Below, piece by piece: positions 21,133-32,099 of a stretch of DNA of 64,000 nt. This DNA is from Tanypteryx hageni. Its lineage: Eukaryota; Arthropoda; Insecta; Odonata; Petaluridae. The stretch is taken from the NCBI GenBank assembly GCA_028673005.1, contig CM054115.1, positions 5,191,501-5,255,500 on the forward strand, in the 5' to 3' direction. The notes beneath the pieces were generated by a model. That model had not been told where the DNA came from. It saw only the letters and a list, made by a program, of their open reading frames with translations, and did no database searches. Both the position numbers and the translations under genes were made by a program. Position 1 is the stretch's first letter; the number at the start of each line of letters is the position of its first letter.

Positions 21133-21575
21133 TCACCATATTTGATAAGTATGGAAAGTTGTATGTACTCCGTGTCGGAGTACACAGAGTTTCCAAATGC
21201 ATTCTTTGAGATCGAAAAATTTTAGTAAAACTCCCCAATGCCAAATTTCATCAAAATAGGTCCAGCAGTTCCCGAGTTGAAATGTACATTGTAAGCTACA
21301 TGTAGTTTTTCGTGTAAAGTCATAATTATCGTCCAATTTTGACCAAAATTGTAATCGGTTGACAGTAAAACTTTCCAATACCAAATTTCATCAAAATATG
21401 TCCAGCGGTTCCCAAATTGAAGCAGAAGTACATACATGGTAAACCACATGGAGGTCATCATGTAAAGCGGTTGTTATTATAGTCTGGTTTTAACCAAAAT
21501 TGGAATCAGCCAACAACTTTTAGTAAAACTCCCCAATACCAAATTTCCTTAAAATATGTCCGATTCCAGAGTTGT
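21133..21575. repeat. ~150-bp tandem repeat array, copy 1
   Basis: About three degenerate units marked by CCAAATTTCATCAAAATAGG-like words at 21241, 21381 and 21538 (spacing 140 and 157). The leader holds an inverted TGTACTCC/GGAGTACA pair and TTTCCAAATGCATTCTTTGA, the same leader as the array at 52168. Confidence 0.8.
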
Positions 21576-21734
21576 AAAATTTTTAATATTTTACTGAATG
21601 AACAAAAGAAGATCGAGAATCATATAACTACATAAATACTTTAATTTCATTTTTAAAAAATTTATTGTAAACCTTAAGTTTTATGGGAAAAATTATTTGA
21701 AAAAAATACGTATTTAATTATTACTTTCTTCATA

Positions 21735-22700
21735 TGCTCAGGTCAATGTGAAATTTTATATTTAACATTTTTATAAAAGTCTCAAGAACTGATTAGTTTT
21801 TGAAAAATATCGGTCAACCGGAAGTGGGTGTTTACTCTTGTCACATCCGTTATTTTGAAAAATTTGCTTTAATATTTGATAAATGTAAAAATTTATCAGA
21901 ATAAAAGTTATAGGAAATTTAATTTTCTACAACCTTTGTTTGAAACATTTTTCCATATAATGCATTGTTTAAGAGATATCTTATATTTTTAGCTGCCACC
22001 ACCACGCCACCTACTGACGACTATTGTTAACAATTGATGCTTAGTTACATCTTAGTAACGTTCCTTTTTCTTTTCTTAATTGTTGAAGCTTGTAGTTTGA
22101 GTTTATTTCTGTTCTTTGTAAAGTCTAAAATTTTCTCGCAGTATCTTAAAATATTTATTATTATGTAACCTACATGGAATTTTTAGAAATATTACAGGTA
22201 TGGAGAAAGTCATGTGGTGGCCACATCAGATTTTTAATTGTTGTTTGCTTCGAGAAATGTCTTTACGATCGATGTAAACAAAATATGCGATGTTTTGCTC
22301 GGGATTTTCTGGAAATTTTACCTCCAAAACTTTGTTGTAATTATATGGTCTCTGGACCATCTTGTAGTAAATGCTGTTCTCTATCTGAATAAACTGTTTA
22401 ATCTATACCTCGCCATTCATGTAAGAGAATGGGAGAGAAATATATTGATTTTTAATTGTAATTTGCTGAGAGAACCCTCTTAGCGATTAATGTAAACAAA
22501 TATGCAAAGGTTCGTTTGGGATTTTCTCGAATTTTATCTCCAAAACCATAACTTGTAATTATGTGGCCTCGTGGACTTTCTTGTAATAAGTGTTGTTCTC
22601 TATTCGAATAATTTTTTTAATCTATACCTTACAGATTATATAATAGTTAGAGAGATAAAAGTTTGATATTTCATTGTTGCTTGACGGATGCCAAGTAAAG
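21735..22700 (+). repeat. Dispersed repeat family with ~217-bp internal tandem units
   Basis: 21735-22230 closely matches 27960-28510 (shared ACTGATTAGTTTTTG, GGTCAACCGGAAGTGGGT, GCTGCCACCACCACGCCACC). From 22390 to 22620 a unit of about 217 bp repeats, marked by TTTAATCTATACC. Related sequence is inverted at 36530-36960 and 38300-38660. No coding content. Confidence 0.75.
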
Positions 22701-22920
22701 AGATACCAGTATAAGTTTATTAAAGTAATTATGTAAAGTTGACGTTCAAATTCACGGATTCAGTTGAAAATCACAATTGAGCGATAAATTTTATTAAAGA
22801 TCACTCATATCTAATTAAATTAAAATCTGTCCAGCGGTTTAGGAGATGAAAGTTACGACGGACGAACCAGACGCGCCCATAAGGCACTCCGCTATAACCG
22901 CTTCACTGGTAAAGAGCGCC
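22701..22920. other. Repeat-derived spacer
   Basis: Contains GTCCAGCGGTTTAGGAGATG and a GC-richer stretch at 22850-22920, plausibly the body of the Helitron-like copy ending at 23026. Confidence 0.4.
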
Positions 22921-23022
22921 TAATAAAAATTAACTTGGTTTCATTACTTTGTTTTATTCTCAAATCTTCCTCAATATTTTTTGTCTTGATGTAAAAACCC
23001 GAGCAACTCCGGGTACTTTGAG

Positions 23023-23026
<4 letters not shown>
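22921..23026 (+). mobile_element. Helitron-like 3' end, second copy
   Basis: Matches 10788-10897. It has a cleaner terminal hairpin, CCCGAGCAACTCCGGG (22998-23013), then TACTTTGAG and CTAT, followed by a TA microsatellite. The terminal CTRR reads CTAT here, perhaps altered by TA slippage. Confidence 0.55.

Positions 23027-23085
<59 letters not shown>
23024..23085. repeat. (TA)n microsatellite
   Basis: About 60 bp of TA directly after the Helitron-like tail, then short (GTAT)n and TG runs. Confidence 0.95.
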
Positions 23086-23090
<5 letters not shown>

Positions 23091-23139
23091 ATATATGTGT
23101 GTGTAGTATATATATAGTAGAGCTGATAGCACTGGATTT

Positions 23140-23846
23140 CAGAAATATTTAAGGAAAGATTTCTGAAGTGGGCAAGTGAAGAGGGAAGCGTAGAAGACAT
23201 GTGGGTAGCATTTAAGGATCTATTGTTGCTGTGACTACAAAAGTACGTGCCCATAAAAATTCTGAAGGACAATCCTGATCCTGAGTATTATAATAAAATT
23301 ATTAGAGTACTGAAAAGAAAAGTTAGAAAATCGCATAAAATGAAACATTTAGGAAATTTCTATTCAAGTAAATATATTAAATTAACGAACAATCTGAACA
23401 AAGAAAAAAGGAGGGCTAAAGAAAAATATCTTATAAAAATTTTAGATAAAAGTAACGGTAGTGATTTCTATAAATATCTTAGAAGGCGTAGAAAAAACAC
23501 AAAGAAATTAGCTACGATACAGAATGCAGATGGTGAGATACTTGTAAGAGATGAAGATAAAGCAAATGAGTAGGTGGTATGCCAGTGTGTTTAGGAAATC
23601 CGAAAATGTTGACACTTTAGTACAGAGAGCTATAAATGGTATAGCGACGGAAACAGAGTTAAATAAAGACAGTATCGACAGATGAGCCAAAAGACATAAT
23701 CATTCGGGTTGCGGAAATTATTAAAAAAGTGGCAAAGTTAAAAGATCGCAAATCTAGGGGACCAGATGATATTGCGGGAGAAGCATTGAAGTTGGGCTCA
23801 AGGGAAATAGTACCGTATTTGCGAGTATTATTTACTGTCACTTTAA
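23140..23846 (+). pseudogene. CR1-like LINE ORF2, pre-RT linker
   Basis: Open frame 23247-23573, with related sequence on either side. It reads DMWVAFKDLLLL, then KYVPIKILKDNPDPEYYNKIIRVLKRK, then FYKYLRRRRKNTKKLATIQNADGEIL. This linker before RT is characteristic of CR1/L2-type elements. Stops break it after 23573 and piggyBac cuts it at the TTAA at 23843. Confidence 0.75.
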
Positions 23847-26050
23847 CCTTTTGCACTCGGGTGTCGAGTGTGACTCGACACGGCTAGCATCGGCACCAGT
23901 TCGTATGTCGAGCCACACTTGACACGGTGTTTCATCGTGAGGAGAAGGGGGATTTTTGTCCATTTTTTTCAATAACTTTTCTTGTAATCATGAGCGTGGA
24001 AATACGAGTAAACAACAACTTAATTAAGCAACATGGATTACTTTATAAATGAATAATATCCTTCTATAATCTACCCATAAAGGACGTTTCCAGCCGCTGC
24101 CGCTGTAGCAGATGTTCGTCTTTATCTATTTACTGAGGTGTAAGCGCATTTTCGCTTGCATTAGCTGCCATTCATTACTTTGAAATCATTTGTTTATTTC
24201 AGATAATGAATTACCAAATGGGGATCATGCGTCTGAAAGAGGAGTTGCGTCCGAAATAAAAGTTCGTCAGAAAGAAAAGTTCGCTCGGTCAGCTGTCCCG
24301 TCTCGTATTGGCTTCTAGTATCAACCTCTTTTTTCATTTCGTTTTCTTCTTGTGGTCATCCACCCACCACTGACCCATCAAAGGCCTATTCTCTTTTTAT
24401 CTCTTGCATAGTGAACATCTTGAGTAGGCCCGAGCTTCCATGATCTTACCTTAGTAAACAATCGTCCCTCTATCACTCTCAGAGGTTTGCTTACATTTCT
24501 AGAATCATCTCTCAGATGTTTTCATGACACAGGGTTCTCTTACAAATGACGCCTTCTCTGTAGTTGACTGAATGCTTGGTCCGCAAGTAGTCGTATATTC
24601 AGAACGAATTGCATCTCCTTAGGATGGATAGATTTTCCAAAGATTTAGAAAGCAGTGACGATGAATTTTACATTGACGATGAAGAAACTATTGAAGAACA
24701 TAATAGTGACGAAAGTGAGTGCTCTGATCACGCATATGAGGATAATGAACCAATCGCTGGTCCGAGTGGAATTACAAAAAGGAAAACTTCCCTTGTTTCA
24801 CCCAAAGATCAGAGTGAATGTACTGACGGTGACAGTGATGTTGAATTTGTAAAGAAAAAACGAAAGATATGCTTCATCACGTATAATACTAAAAAGCCAA
24901 CAAAATGGGGTATTCGTTTATATGTCCTTTCAGATTCTAAATGCGGTTACGTACATTCATTTGTCCCTTATTATGGTGGAATAACATCCAAAACCCTGGT
25001 AAGACCTGATCTTCCTTTTACTACCAGAATAGTTTTAGAACTTCACGACAGATTGAAGAACTCAGTATCCGATTCTCAAGGCTATCATCTCTTTACTGAT
25101 AGGTATTACACAAGTGTCACTCTTGCAAGGGAATTATTCAAAGAAAAATCTCACTTGAAAGGGACAATAATGCCCAATAGGAAAGACAATCCAACAGTTA
25201 TCAACCATCCAAAACTGAAGAAAGGGGAGATAGTGGCATACAGGGATGAAAATGTAATGCTTCTTGCATGGAAAGACAAGAGGATAGTCACCATGCTTAG
25301 TACATGGGACACTTCAGAGACTGAAGCTGTGGAAAGAAGAGTGCGAGGCGGTGGCAAAGAAAGAGTTGCCAAACCCAAAGTCGTGACAAATTATACGAAT
25401 TTTATGGAGGGAGTTGATATAGCTGATCACTACACCAGCACATACTGTTTTATGAGGAAGACTCTAAAATGGTGGCGTAAATTGTTTTTCTGGGGGCTTG
25501 AGGTCAGTGTTGTGAATTCTTACATTTTCTACAAAGAATGCCAAAAAATAAAAAATGAAAAACCGATATCTCATGTACGATTTATTAGGAAACTTGTACG
25601 TGATCTAGTTGGAGATTTCCGGGGTGGTACACTAACTTCTAGGGGTAGACCATCATCCACAGAACAAGAGCAACGTTTAGATGGAAAGCTCCATATAATC
25701 ATCCCTCACCCTAACAAAAAACATAAAGATTGTGTTGTTTGTTCTAATAGAAAAGTCCAAGGTGGAAGAAGAGAGACAATTTATATCTGTGAGACATGTG
25801 AATGTAATCCAGGTCTTCATGTGGGTGAATGTTTCAAAAAATATCACACCATAAAAAATATAGAGATTAAAATTGCTGTATGAGTTGAAAAATAATTTTT
25901 AATGTAAAAAAATGCAAATAAATAAGTTTATATAAAAATAAAATTGAGTTTTTCATCATAGTGCCGCCATTTATGAAATATGGGGGTATTTAAAAATTAA
26001 ATTCCGAGTAGACTAATAGAATCAAGAAAAAAAAATCCGAGTGCAAAGGG
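23847..26050 (+). mobile_element. piggyBac transposon, internally deleted copy
   Basis: Flanked by TTAA at 23843-23846 and 26051-26054. The termini CCTTTTGCACTCGG and CCGAGTGCAAAGGG are inverted repeats (13 of 14). Just inside the left end (23861-23881) lies a palindrome with 9-bp arms GTGTCGAGT/ACTCGACAC around GTG, and a related half-site follows near 23906. The host LINE resumes in register at both sides. Confidence 0.96.
24609..25883 (+). CDS. piggyBac transposase lacking the first catalytic region
   Basis: 424 codons, open. The start may be the second Met at 24624 (MDRFSKDLESS). The N terminus is acidic and low-complexity, as usual for the family. At residues 84-100 it passes straight from KKKRK to KKPTKWGIRLYVLSDSKCGY, so the N-terminal transposase body and the first catalytic Asp are gone; the deletion keeps the frame (family length is near 550-600). 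The second Asp is in LFTDRYYTS (about 164) and the third in NFMEGVDIADH (about 270-273). The C-terminal Cys-rich domain is present (CVVCSNRKV, CETCECNPGLHVGECF). It should not cleave DNA but could still bind element ends. Confidence 0.92.
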   Translation: MHLLRMDRFSKDLESSDDEFYIDDEETIEEHNSDESECSDHAYEDNEPIAGPSGITKRKTSLVSPKDQSECTDGDSDVEFVKKKRKICFITYNTKKPTKWGIRLYVLSDSKCGYVHSFVPYYGGITSKTLVRPDLPFTTRIVLELHDRLKNSVSDSQGYHLFTDRYYTSVTLARELFKEKSHLKGTIMPNRKDNPTVINHPKLKKGEIVAYRDENVMLLAWKDKRIVTMLSTWDTSETEAVERRVRGGGKERVAKPKVVTNYTNFMEGVDIADHYTSTYCFMRKTLKWWRKLFFWGLEVSVVNSYIFYKECQKIKNEKPISHVRFIRKLVRDLVGDFRGGTLTSRGRPSSTEQEQRLDGKLHIIIPHPNKKHKDCVVCSNRKVQGGRRETIYICETCECNPGLHVGECFKKYHTIKNIEIKIAV

Positions 26051-26635
26051 TTAAATAACTATAGTATACCGGCGGACTGGAAGAAGGCATTAGTAATACC
26101 TATTCGCAAGGGAGGGAACAAAACCAACGTCGAAAGTTACATGCCGGTTAGTCTAACATCAGTAGTCTGCAAGCTCATGGAAAAAATAATAGCAGATTAC
26201 TAGCACAATTTTTGGGAGGTAAGCAATTGGCTATGTAAAAATCAGCATGGATTTAGAAAAGGATACTCGTGTGATACACAGTTACTGGGACTCGTCCAAG
26301 ATATCGCAGATACGATTGATAAAGGGGAAGAAGTGGATGGGATCGTAATAGATTTTGCAAAAGCATTTGATGCTGTTTCTCACGACATTCTTTTAGCTAA
26401 GTTATATAAGGTAAACATTGATAAGAGAGTGATCTCATGGATTAAAAATTTTCTTACTAGCAGATCTCAGAGGGTTAGAGTGGGAATGAGTCTGTCGGAT
26501 TTTGTAAATATCATATCAGGGGTGCCCCAAGGAAGTGTCATAGGCCCGTTACTATTTCTTACTTATGTTAACGACCTTCCGAATAACATTAATTCAAGGA
26601 TTCATCTATTTGCGGATGATTGTATTATATACTAG
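26051..26635 (+). pseudogene. CR1-like LINE RT fingers and palm
   Basis: Continues the linker: PADWKKALVIPIRKGGN, SYMPVSLTSVVCKLMEKII, NQHGFRKGYSCDTQLL, then open from 26333: IDFAKAFDAVSHDILL, GVPQGSVIGPLLFLTYVNDLP and the catalytic LFADDCIIY, where the next insertion begins. At least one internal stop lies near 26200. Confidence 0.88.
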
Positions 26636-27425
26636 TAGTTGGTGCTTGCATACTGCAAGCATTTCATCTCACCTTGAAAAAACATTCATTTTTCAGACAG
26701 ACATTTCATAATTACAAATATTCTTTTAATTCTAAAAAATTCAACTCCGCAGCGATTTTCGTTTTTCCCACATGCAAAAACAATAGTTTTAAAAAATCCC
26801 CAAATGTTGCAATTTAAAAAATTTTATACTTTCTCCATTATGGGGTACTAATGCTACACATTTTAGCCATATTTTAAAGTTGTAGCATTTCTAGAAGAAA
26901 AAAATTATTTTTCTAATTGTTTAAATTTAAATAATTTTTAAAGGCCGCCACAATTCATATATGGTAAAATTGAAAAGTTTATTTGTGCAAATTTACTACT
27001 CTGTAAATAATTTGAAAATTTCAGCTTCCTAGCTCAACCCGTAGTACCTAAACAGTTATCCAATTGTTTAAATTTTAAGAATTTTTAACTGCCAAACAAA
27101 TTAAAATATCAAAATTTGTATAATCCCTATTTCGTTTTTTTAGGAATTCTACTCGCAAAAAAAATTTCAACTCCGTAGCACATGCGGAAATACATAAACC
27201 ATGAATTTTTTTTTAAACAATTGCGAATTTTTAGCGGCCGCATTGTTGCACTTTTTCAAGATTTTCGTTTTTCTAGTCGGCTCTGCACAAAATCCTACCT
27301 AAGAAAAAAATTTCGAATCTCCAGCTCATCTGGAAGTGCCTAAACATTAGTATCCTCCTATATGTTATATATATATATATATATATATGTTATATCCTCC
27401 TCTGTAAGAGTTGTCGATATATAAT
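26633..27425. mobile_element. Unclassified AT-rich insertion with TGCTTGCATACTGCAAGCA end
   Basis: About 790 bp lying exactly between RT codons of the CR1-like LINE. The left end carries the near-palindrome TGCTTGCATACTGCAAGCA (26640-26658), also found at the ends of 37109-37835 and at 37988. The right end has AGAGTTGTCG and TA-rich sequence, with TATATA-type bases at both borders. The interior (26890-27300) matches 29320-29590 in inverse orientation. No coding frame. Confidence 0.6.
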
Positions 27426-27559
27426 AGATAGATAGGCAAATAAGAAGTGAGGAGGACCAAGAAATTCTACGAGAAGACATCGACACGTTAGAATCTTGGA
27501 TTAGGGCAAATAAAATGAGTGTAAATATAAATAAAAGCAAGCACGCCATGTTTTCAAAC
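27426..27559 (+). pseudogene. CR1-like LINE RT thumb fragment
   Basis: In frame from 27431: DRQIRSEEDQEILREDIDTL, then ESWIRANKMSVNINKSKHAMFS. This is the segment expected directly after FADDCIIY in this LINE type, which shows that 26633-27425 is a later insertion. It is cut off by the inverted-repeat element at 27559. Confidence 0.8.
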
Positions 27560-27724
27560 ATGGACCATCAAATTTTAGGAAAATATTTCCTAAATCATGA
27601 TGAGCATTTTTCGGGAGACAATTTAGGAAATTTTCTCTAAAATTTTACTGTCCACTTCAAATTTGTTTATGAGTTATTTTGAAAAAACCCAATAAGCGAG
27701 CCATATATAACGCTGGCGAAACAG

Positions 27725-27785
27725 TGGTTCGGCAGAGCCGGTCATGGTGCAGTCGGCTAGTGCGTGCTCCCCGAACCTTGACACC
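27725..27785 (+). repeat. tRNA-like SINE head in left arm
   Basis: GTGCAGTCGGCTAGTGCG resembles an RNA polymerase III A box, followed by CTCCCCGAACCTTGACACC. The B-box half is cut off here but present in the right-arm copy. Confidence 0.45.
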
Positions 27786-28671
27786 TGCAATTTTTTACTT
27801 TCTCCACATACGTAGTATAGGAGAAAGTATTGTATTCATGAAAAAAATCTACTTCGAGATTTCAACAAAATACATGTTTTGAGGTCTCCTGAACAAGTTT
27901 TGACCATTTTCTCCATGATGTCCATATGTGTGTGTGTATGTGATAGCTTTTTGTGGGTGTTCTAACTCAAAAACTATTAATCAGGTCAACGCAAAATTTT
28001 ATATTTAACATTTTTATAAAAGTCGCAAGAACTGATTAGTTTTTGGTAAAAATCGGTCAACCGGAAGTGGGTATTTACTCTTGTAATTTATCCGTTATTC
28101 TGAAATATCTGCTTTAATATTTGATATATGTAAATATATATAATTATAAAAGTTGTAGGAAATTTAATTTTCTACAACCTTTGTTTGAAACATTTTTCCA
28201 TATAATGCATTGTTTAAGAGATATCTTATATTTTTAGCTGCCACCACCACGCCACCTACCGATGACTATTGTTAACAATTGACGCTTAGCTACGTCTTAG
28301 TAACGCTCCTTTTTCTTTTCTTAATTGTTGGAGCTTTGTGGCAATATCCAATATTGGAAGGCTATGGTTTGAGTTTATTTCTGTTCTTTGTCAAGTCCAA
28401 AATTTTCTCGCAATTTCTTAAAATATTTATTATTATGTAACCTACATGGAATTTTTAGAAATATTACAGGTATGGAGAAAGTCATGTGGTGGCCACATCA
28501 GATTTTTTTATGTAAATGTTCAAGTAAGTCATCTAAATGCTGAAAAACATCCAAATGCTGAAAATCGCATTTTCAGCATTTTTAACTAGCCAAACTAATG
28601 TTGTATTATAATTTGTATTAACACAAAATAAAATAATAAAATAAAATTAAAAAATTTACAAAAGAAATTAC

Positions 28672-28755
28672 CAGCAACAGGATTTGAATTTCCGACCCCA
28701 GTATCAAGGTTCGGGGAGCCCGCACTAGCCGACTGCACTACGACCAGCTGTGCTG
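28672..28755 (-). repeat. tRNA-like SINE head in right arm
   Basis: On minus: GTAGTGCAGTCGGCTAGTGC as A box and GAAATTCAAATCC as a weakened B box about 50 bp on. Inverted relative to 27725. A functional tRNA is unlikely given the B-box decay. Confidence 0.45.
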
Positions 28756-28905
28756 AACCACTGTTTCACCAGTGGTATATATGCTCGCTCATTAGTTTTT
28801 TTCAAAATAACTCTTAAACAAATTCGAAGTGGACAGTAAAATTTTAGAGAAAATTTCCTAAATCGCCTCCCGAAAAATGCTCTCGAATGGCCATGCTCCC
28901 ATATA

Positions 28906-29876
28906 TAATGCTCCTTGTCAGATGCTCATCACATTCACTATAAATTTGTTTTGTACTTATTAATTTACAGCATTACTGCATTTTAACTGGCGATAACCTA
29001 ACGGTTCAACTTATTTATTTGCGGTATTCTGGTGTAATACTTAACCCGAAATTAAAATTCTAAAATTTCGTTCCTGCACTCATCAAAAATTTAAGGTGAG
29101 TGCTATACACAGGGTATATGGAAGAGTCGGAATGTTTTGGCGAAAAGAAGAGGGCGCACATTATACGTGAGACCATGCTATACATGAGTATATATGGTCA
29201 ATGAAATGCTACCTGGCACCGCTGCCTTAATAGCTCATGTCACGTGACAGCCGCGGTTGAAAGAAGTTTCTTGCAGAAAAAGTGAAGGGGTCCCCAAAAT
29301 CGGATTTGCATAGGGACCCTGCAGTTATCACCCCGCCCTTGGATCTCAATTTTATATAGTATTTTTTATAGTTACAAAACCGACTAGAAAAATCGAAAAT
29401 CTTAAAAAGGTTAAATGATGCATACAGCCACTAAAAATTCGTAAAAATTTAAACAAATATTTAATGTTTATGTATTTCTGAATGTGTTACAAAGCTGAAA
29501 TTTTTTTTAAATAGTAGAATTCATAAAATAACCGCATAGGGATTATAGAAACTCGGATATATTAATTTATTTGGCTGTTTAAAATTCTTAAACTTGAACA
29601 GAGTGCTGGCTGTTGGGTGGCCATTCCCATTCTGTATGCTGGTATAATTTGCCCTTCTACAAAAATTCATATTTTAAAAACTTATTCACTTTTATGTTTA
29701 ATTTCTTTATATTGTTTACTGATAACCTTCTAAGTTATTTTTAATTTGATTTTCAATCAATTAACATTTTTATAAAAAAAATGTTAACATAAATGCTATT
29801 TTTAGAAAAAAATAATTGAAAATTTATATATTTTTATTTAAAAAATTTTTATGCCAAAATTGAATATATAAAAACA
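28906..29876. other. AT-rich DNA with an inverted copy of the 26.9-kb repeat
   Basis: 29320-29590 is the inverse of 27060-27290 (shared CGACTAGAAAAATCGAAAAT region). 29090-29215 resembles a pogo-type MITE end (ATGCTATACATGAGTATATA). No coding frame. Confidence 0.5.
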
Positions 29877-29879
29877 TTA

Positions 29880-31735
29880 AATGGTTAGAGAATAAAAAAT
29901 AATAGTAAATATAAACGACTTTCTAAATGAATTACGAAAAAGCATTTTGTGTGGTATATAATGAAACATGGATCCACATAATCCCACATTACAATCTTTA
30001 CACTCATACGATGTGTCCTTTTGTCCTGCTTTTCCATCTGGCTTTCTTAGTGTCTCTGAGCACACTACACACTTTCATTGACTAATTTTATCATTTTTTA
30101 TTATTCTTGTGGCAAAATGCCTACCTGTCAGACATGAAAGTTGACCAGAACCTTGAGGTTCATTTCTCATCCTTTCCTTTTCCCTAACTGAAGCTACTAT
30201 CTGATTGCACACATTTTGAAGGAACTTTGTGAGTGGCAGTTTTCTTTGTTGTACAAGTGTACAAAAGGCAGGCATTTGATGCTGCCATCAATATGAGGTG
30301 AAATGCTAATTTTCTCCACCATTTTGTTGTTCTCTGGTCTAACGCTCCATAAGACAATTTCTGGTCTGCTAAATCTACCTGTTATATTTGTATCATAGTC
30401 AACAATACTGATTGGTTTGTTATTATTCCTCTTTTGTTCTTCACTTCTGCCATTGTATGTGTGTCTAGTGCTAAGTATCCATATATCCCATTTATCTTTT
30501 CATCTCTCGATCAGTATATTTCCTTTCCTACAAAAACTTTTTCCCCCTTCTTCATTTCAACTTCTTTCATAGGCTTAGGAATACCTTTTCTTGACTTCAT
30601 CAATGTTCCAACAATCCCAGTTTTATTTTTTTCCAGTTCTGAAGCTAATTTCACACTTGTGTAATATGTCTACAGCTATCTTGTCAAGCAGACGGATCAC
30701 AACACCAGAGGAACTGTTATCAATTTAATCATTCTTCCCATGATATACTTAAAAATTCCACATATAGCCTGTTTTAGATTCAGCCAATACATAAAGCTTC
30801 AATCCATATTTATTAGGCTTCAGCGGCATATAAACTTTGAACGAAACTTTACCTCTAAATGGGTTGATGGCTTCATCAAAAGTTATTTCCTCTGAGGGAT
30901 AATAGGAATTTTGATTTCAGATGATCATACAGTGGCCTAACTTTATTAAGTGCATCATATCCCTCTTCCATCTCTTTTTAATTTTGGCATTATCATTTAG
31001 ATGAAAAAATGATAACAACATGAACCTATCACGAGACATTACATTAGGACAAAAGTTACATGACACATTTGGATATTTACTCCAATGATCAGAATAGGAA
31101 GGCCTTCCACTTATTGACATATGTAAGATGATAGCCAAGAATTCTTTTACATTAGATATCGTGGCAGTAGACCATTTTTTGAACCTAGAATTAGGGGAAA
31201 TCGATCCCTTACTTAGAAAAAGAGATAGCTGTTGATGAGCATACAGATTTGTCTGCTCCTTTATTGTTGCTATTAATTCTGGGCTAATAAAATGTGAAAA
31301 AAAACTCGAGTTCATTGCTCATTGAATCAAGGCCAGTTTCAGCTAAAAGTCCTTGGAAGCCTGTATACACCTCAATTGATGGTGGATTGTCATTGGTGTC
31401 CCAACCTGAAAATAAATCCATAATTGGAGTGTCCCTTTTTCTTTTAATTCCACGGGAAGTAGATGCAGAAACAGTTACTTATATTTCCTCTTCATATTCA
31501 TTATCTACAAATACACAATTACAGTTGCTATTCATATATTACAATATACTGTAATTTAAAAGGAAACTAAGAAATTATTCACAGACCGTCATCAGAATTT
31601 TTGGATTCAGGATTATAGTCTGCATCATCTTCATAATTATCATCGTCTGAAGCAGAGGTATCATCACTATCAGATGAACCCATAAGTATATCAAATATTT
31701 TCTGGTATTTAATTCCGTCCCTAATGGGTTAATAC
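29880..31735 (-). pseudogene. Second piggyBac transposase, decayed
   Basis: Minus-strand transposase in many frames. The acidic N terminus starts near 31690 (GSSDSDDTSASDDDN). The best frame, 31315-30917, has FFSHFISPELIATIKEQTNLYA and VMSRDRFMLLSFFHLNDN. Then come FDEAINPFRGKVSFKVYMPL with the first Asp, VDLADQKLSYGAL with the third, TTKWWRKLAFHL, and a Cys-rich end (CKDCNVGLC). The second Asp region is deleted. The right edge is TTAA at about 31732, preceded on plus by CCCTAATGGG, a likely piggyBac end. The left TIR is degenerate and not certain. Confidence 0.82.
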
Positions 31736-32099
31736 AAATGTGAATATCTAAAATACAATTTTTCCCACATATTTTCACACTTAATGAATGTCTAAGTCCG
31801 TGCACTTAACAAAAACTTCGGGAACTGTTTCACTGAATGCCACCATGGAAAGAGTTGTAATTCTGCCCGTCAGATGGTGCTGATGGCCATCGCTGATCCC
31901 GCCGGTACTACCTTATTTTCCTAATAACGAAATATTAAAGAGAATTTTTGAAAGGTAAAGTCGGTAGATAAGGATAGACAAAAAAATGCTATCTGAGACA
32001 CGAGAATTTCAGAAAGAAAAAAACAATTACCTATGCATATGTATTGGATGTTAGTTAAACTAAAATTTACTTACATTTAAATGTGCAGTGCAGTTTACT

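Larger units (their letters stand above)
23107..27559 (+). mobile_element. CR1-like LINE, interrupted by two DNA elements
   Basis: Three collinear pieces of one non-LTR element: 23107-23846 (pre-RT linker), 26051-26632 (RT fingers and palm) and about 27426-27559 (RT thumb). The breaks are a piggyBac (23847-26050) and a second insertion (about 26633-27425). The translations join in order across both gaps. The 5' and 3' ends are truncated. Confidence 0.85.
27559..28896. mobile_element. Element with ~200-bp terminal inverted repeats (foldback-like)
   Basis: Arms 27559-27785 and 28700-28896 are inverted copies (shared TTTTTCGGGAG, AAATTTTACTGTCCACTTC, CACTAGCCGACTGCAC). The spacer 27795-28510 is the dispersed repeat of 21735-22230 in direct orientation. 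No transposase. The right end of the CR1-like LINE stops at the left arm. Known families with long arms (Foldback-type) would fit, but the class is not proven. Confidence 0.65.

Noticed and set aside
21133..21575. CRISPR-like array
   Set aside because: Units are degenerate, about 150 bp long and contiguous without unique spacers, in eukaryotic DNA.
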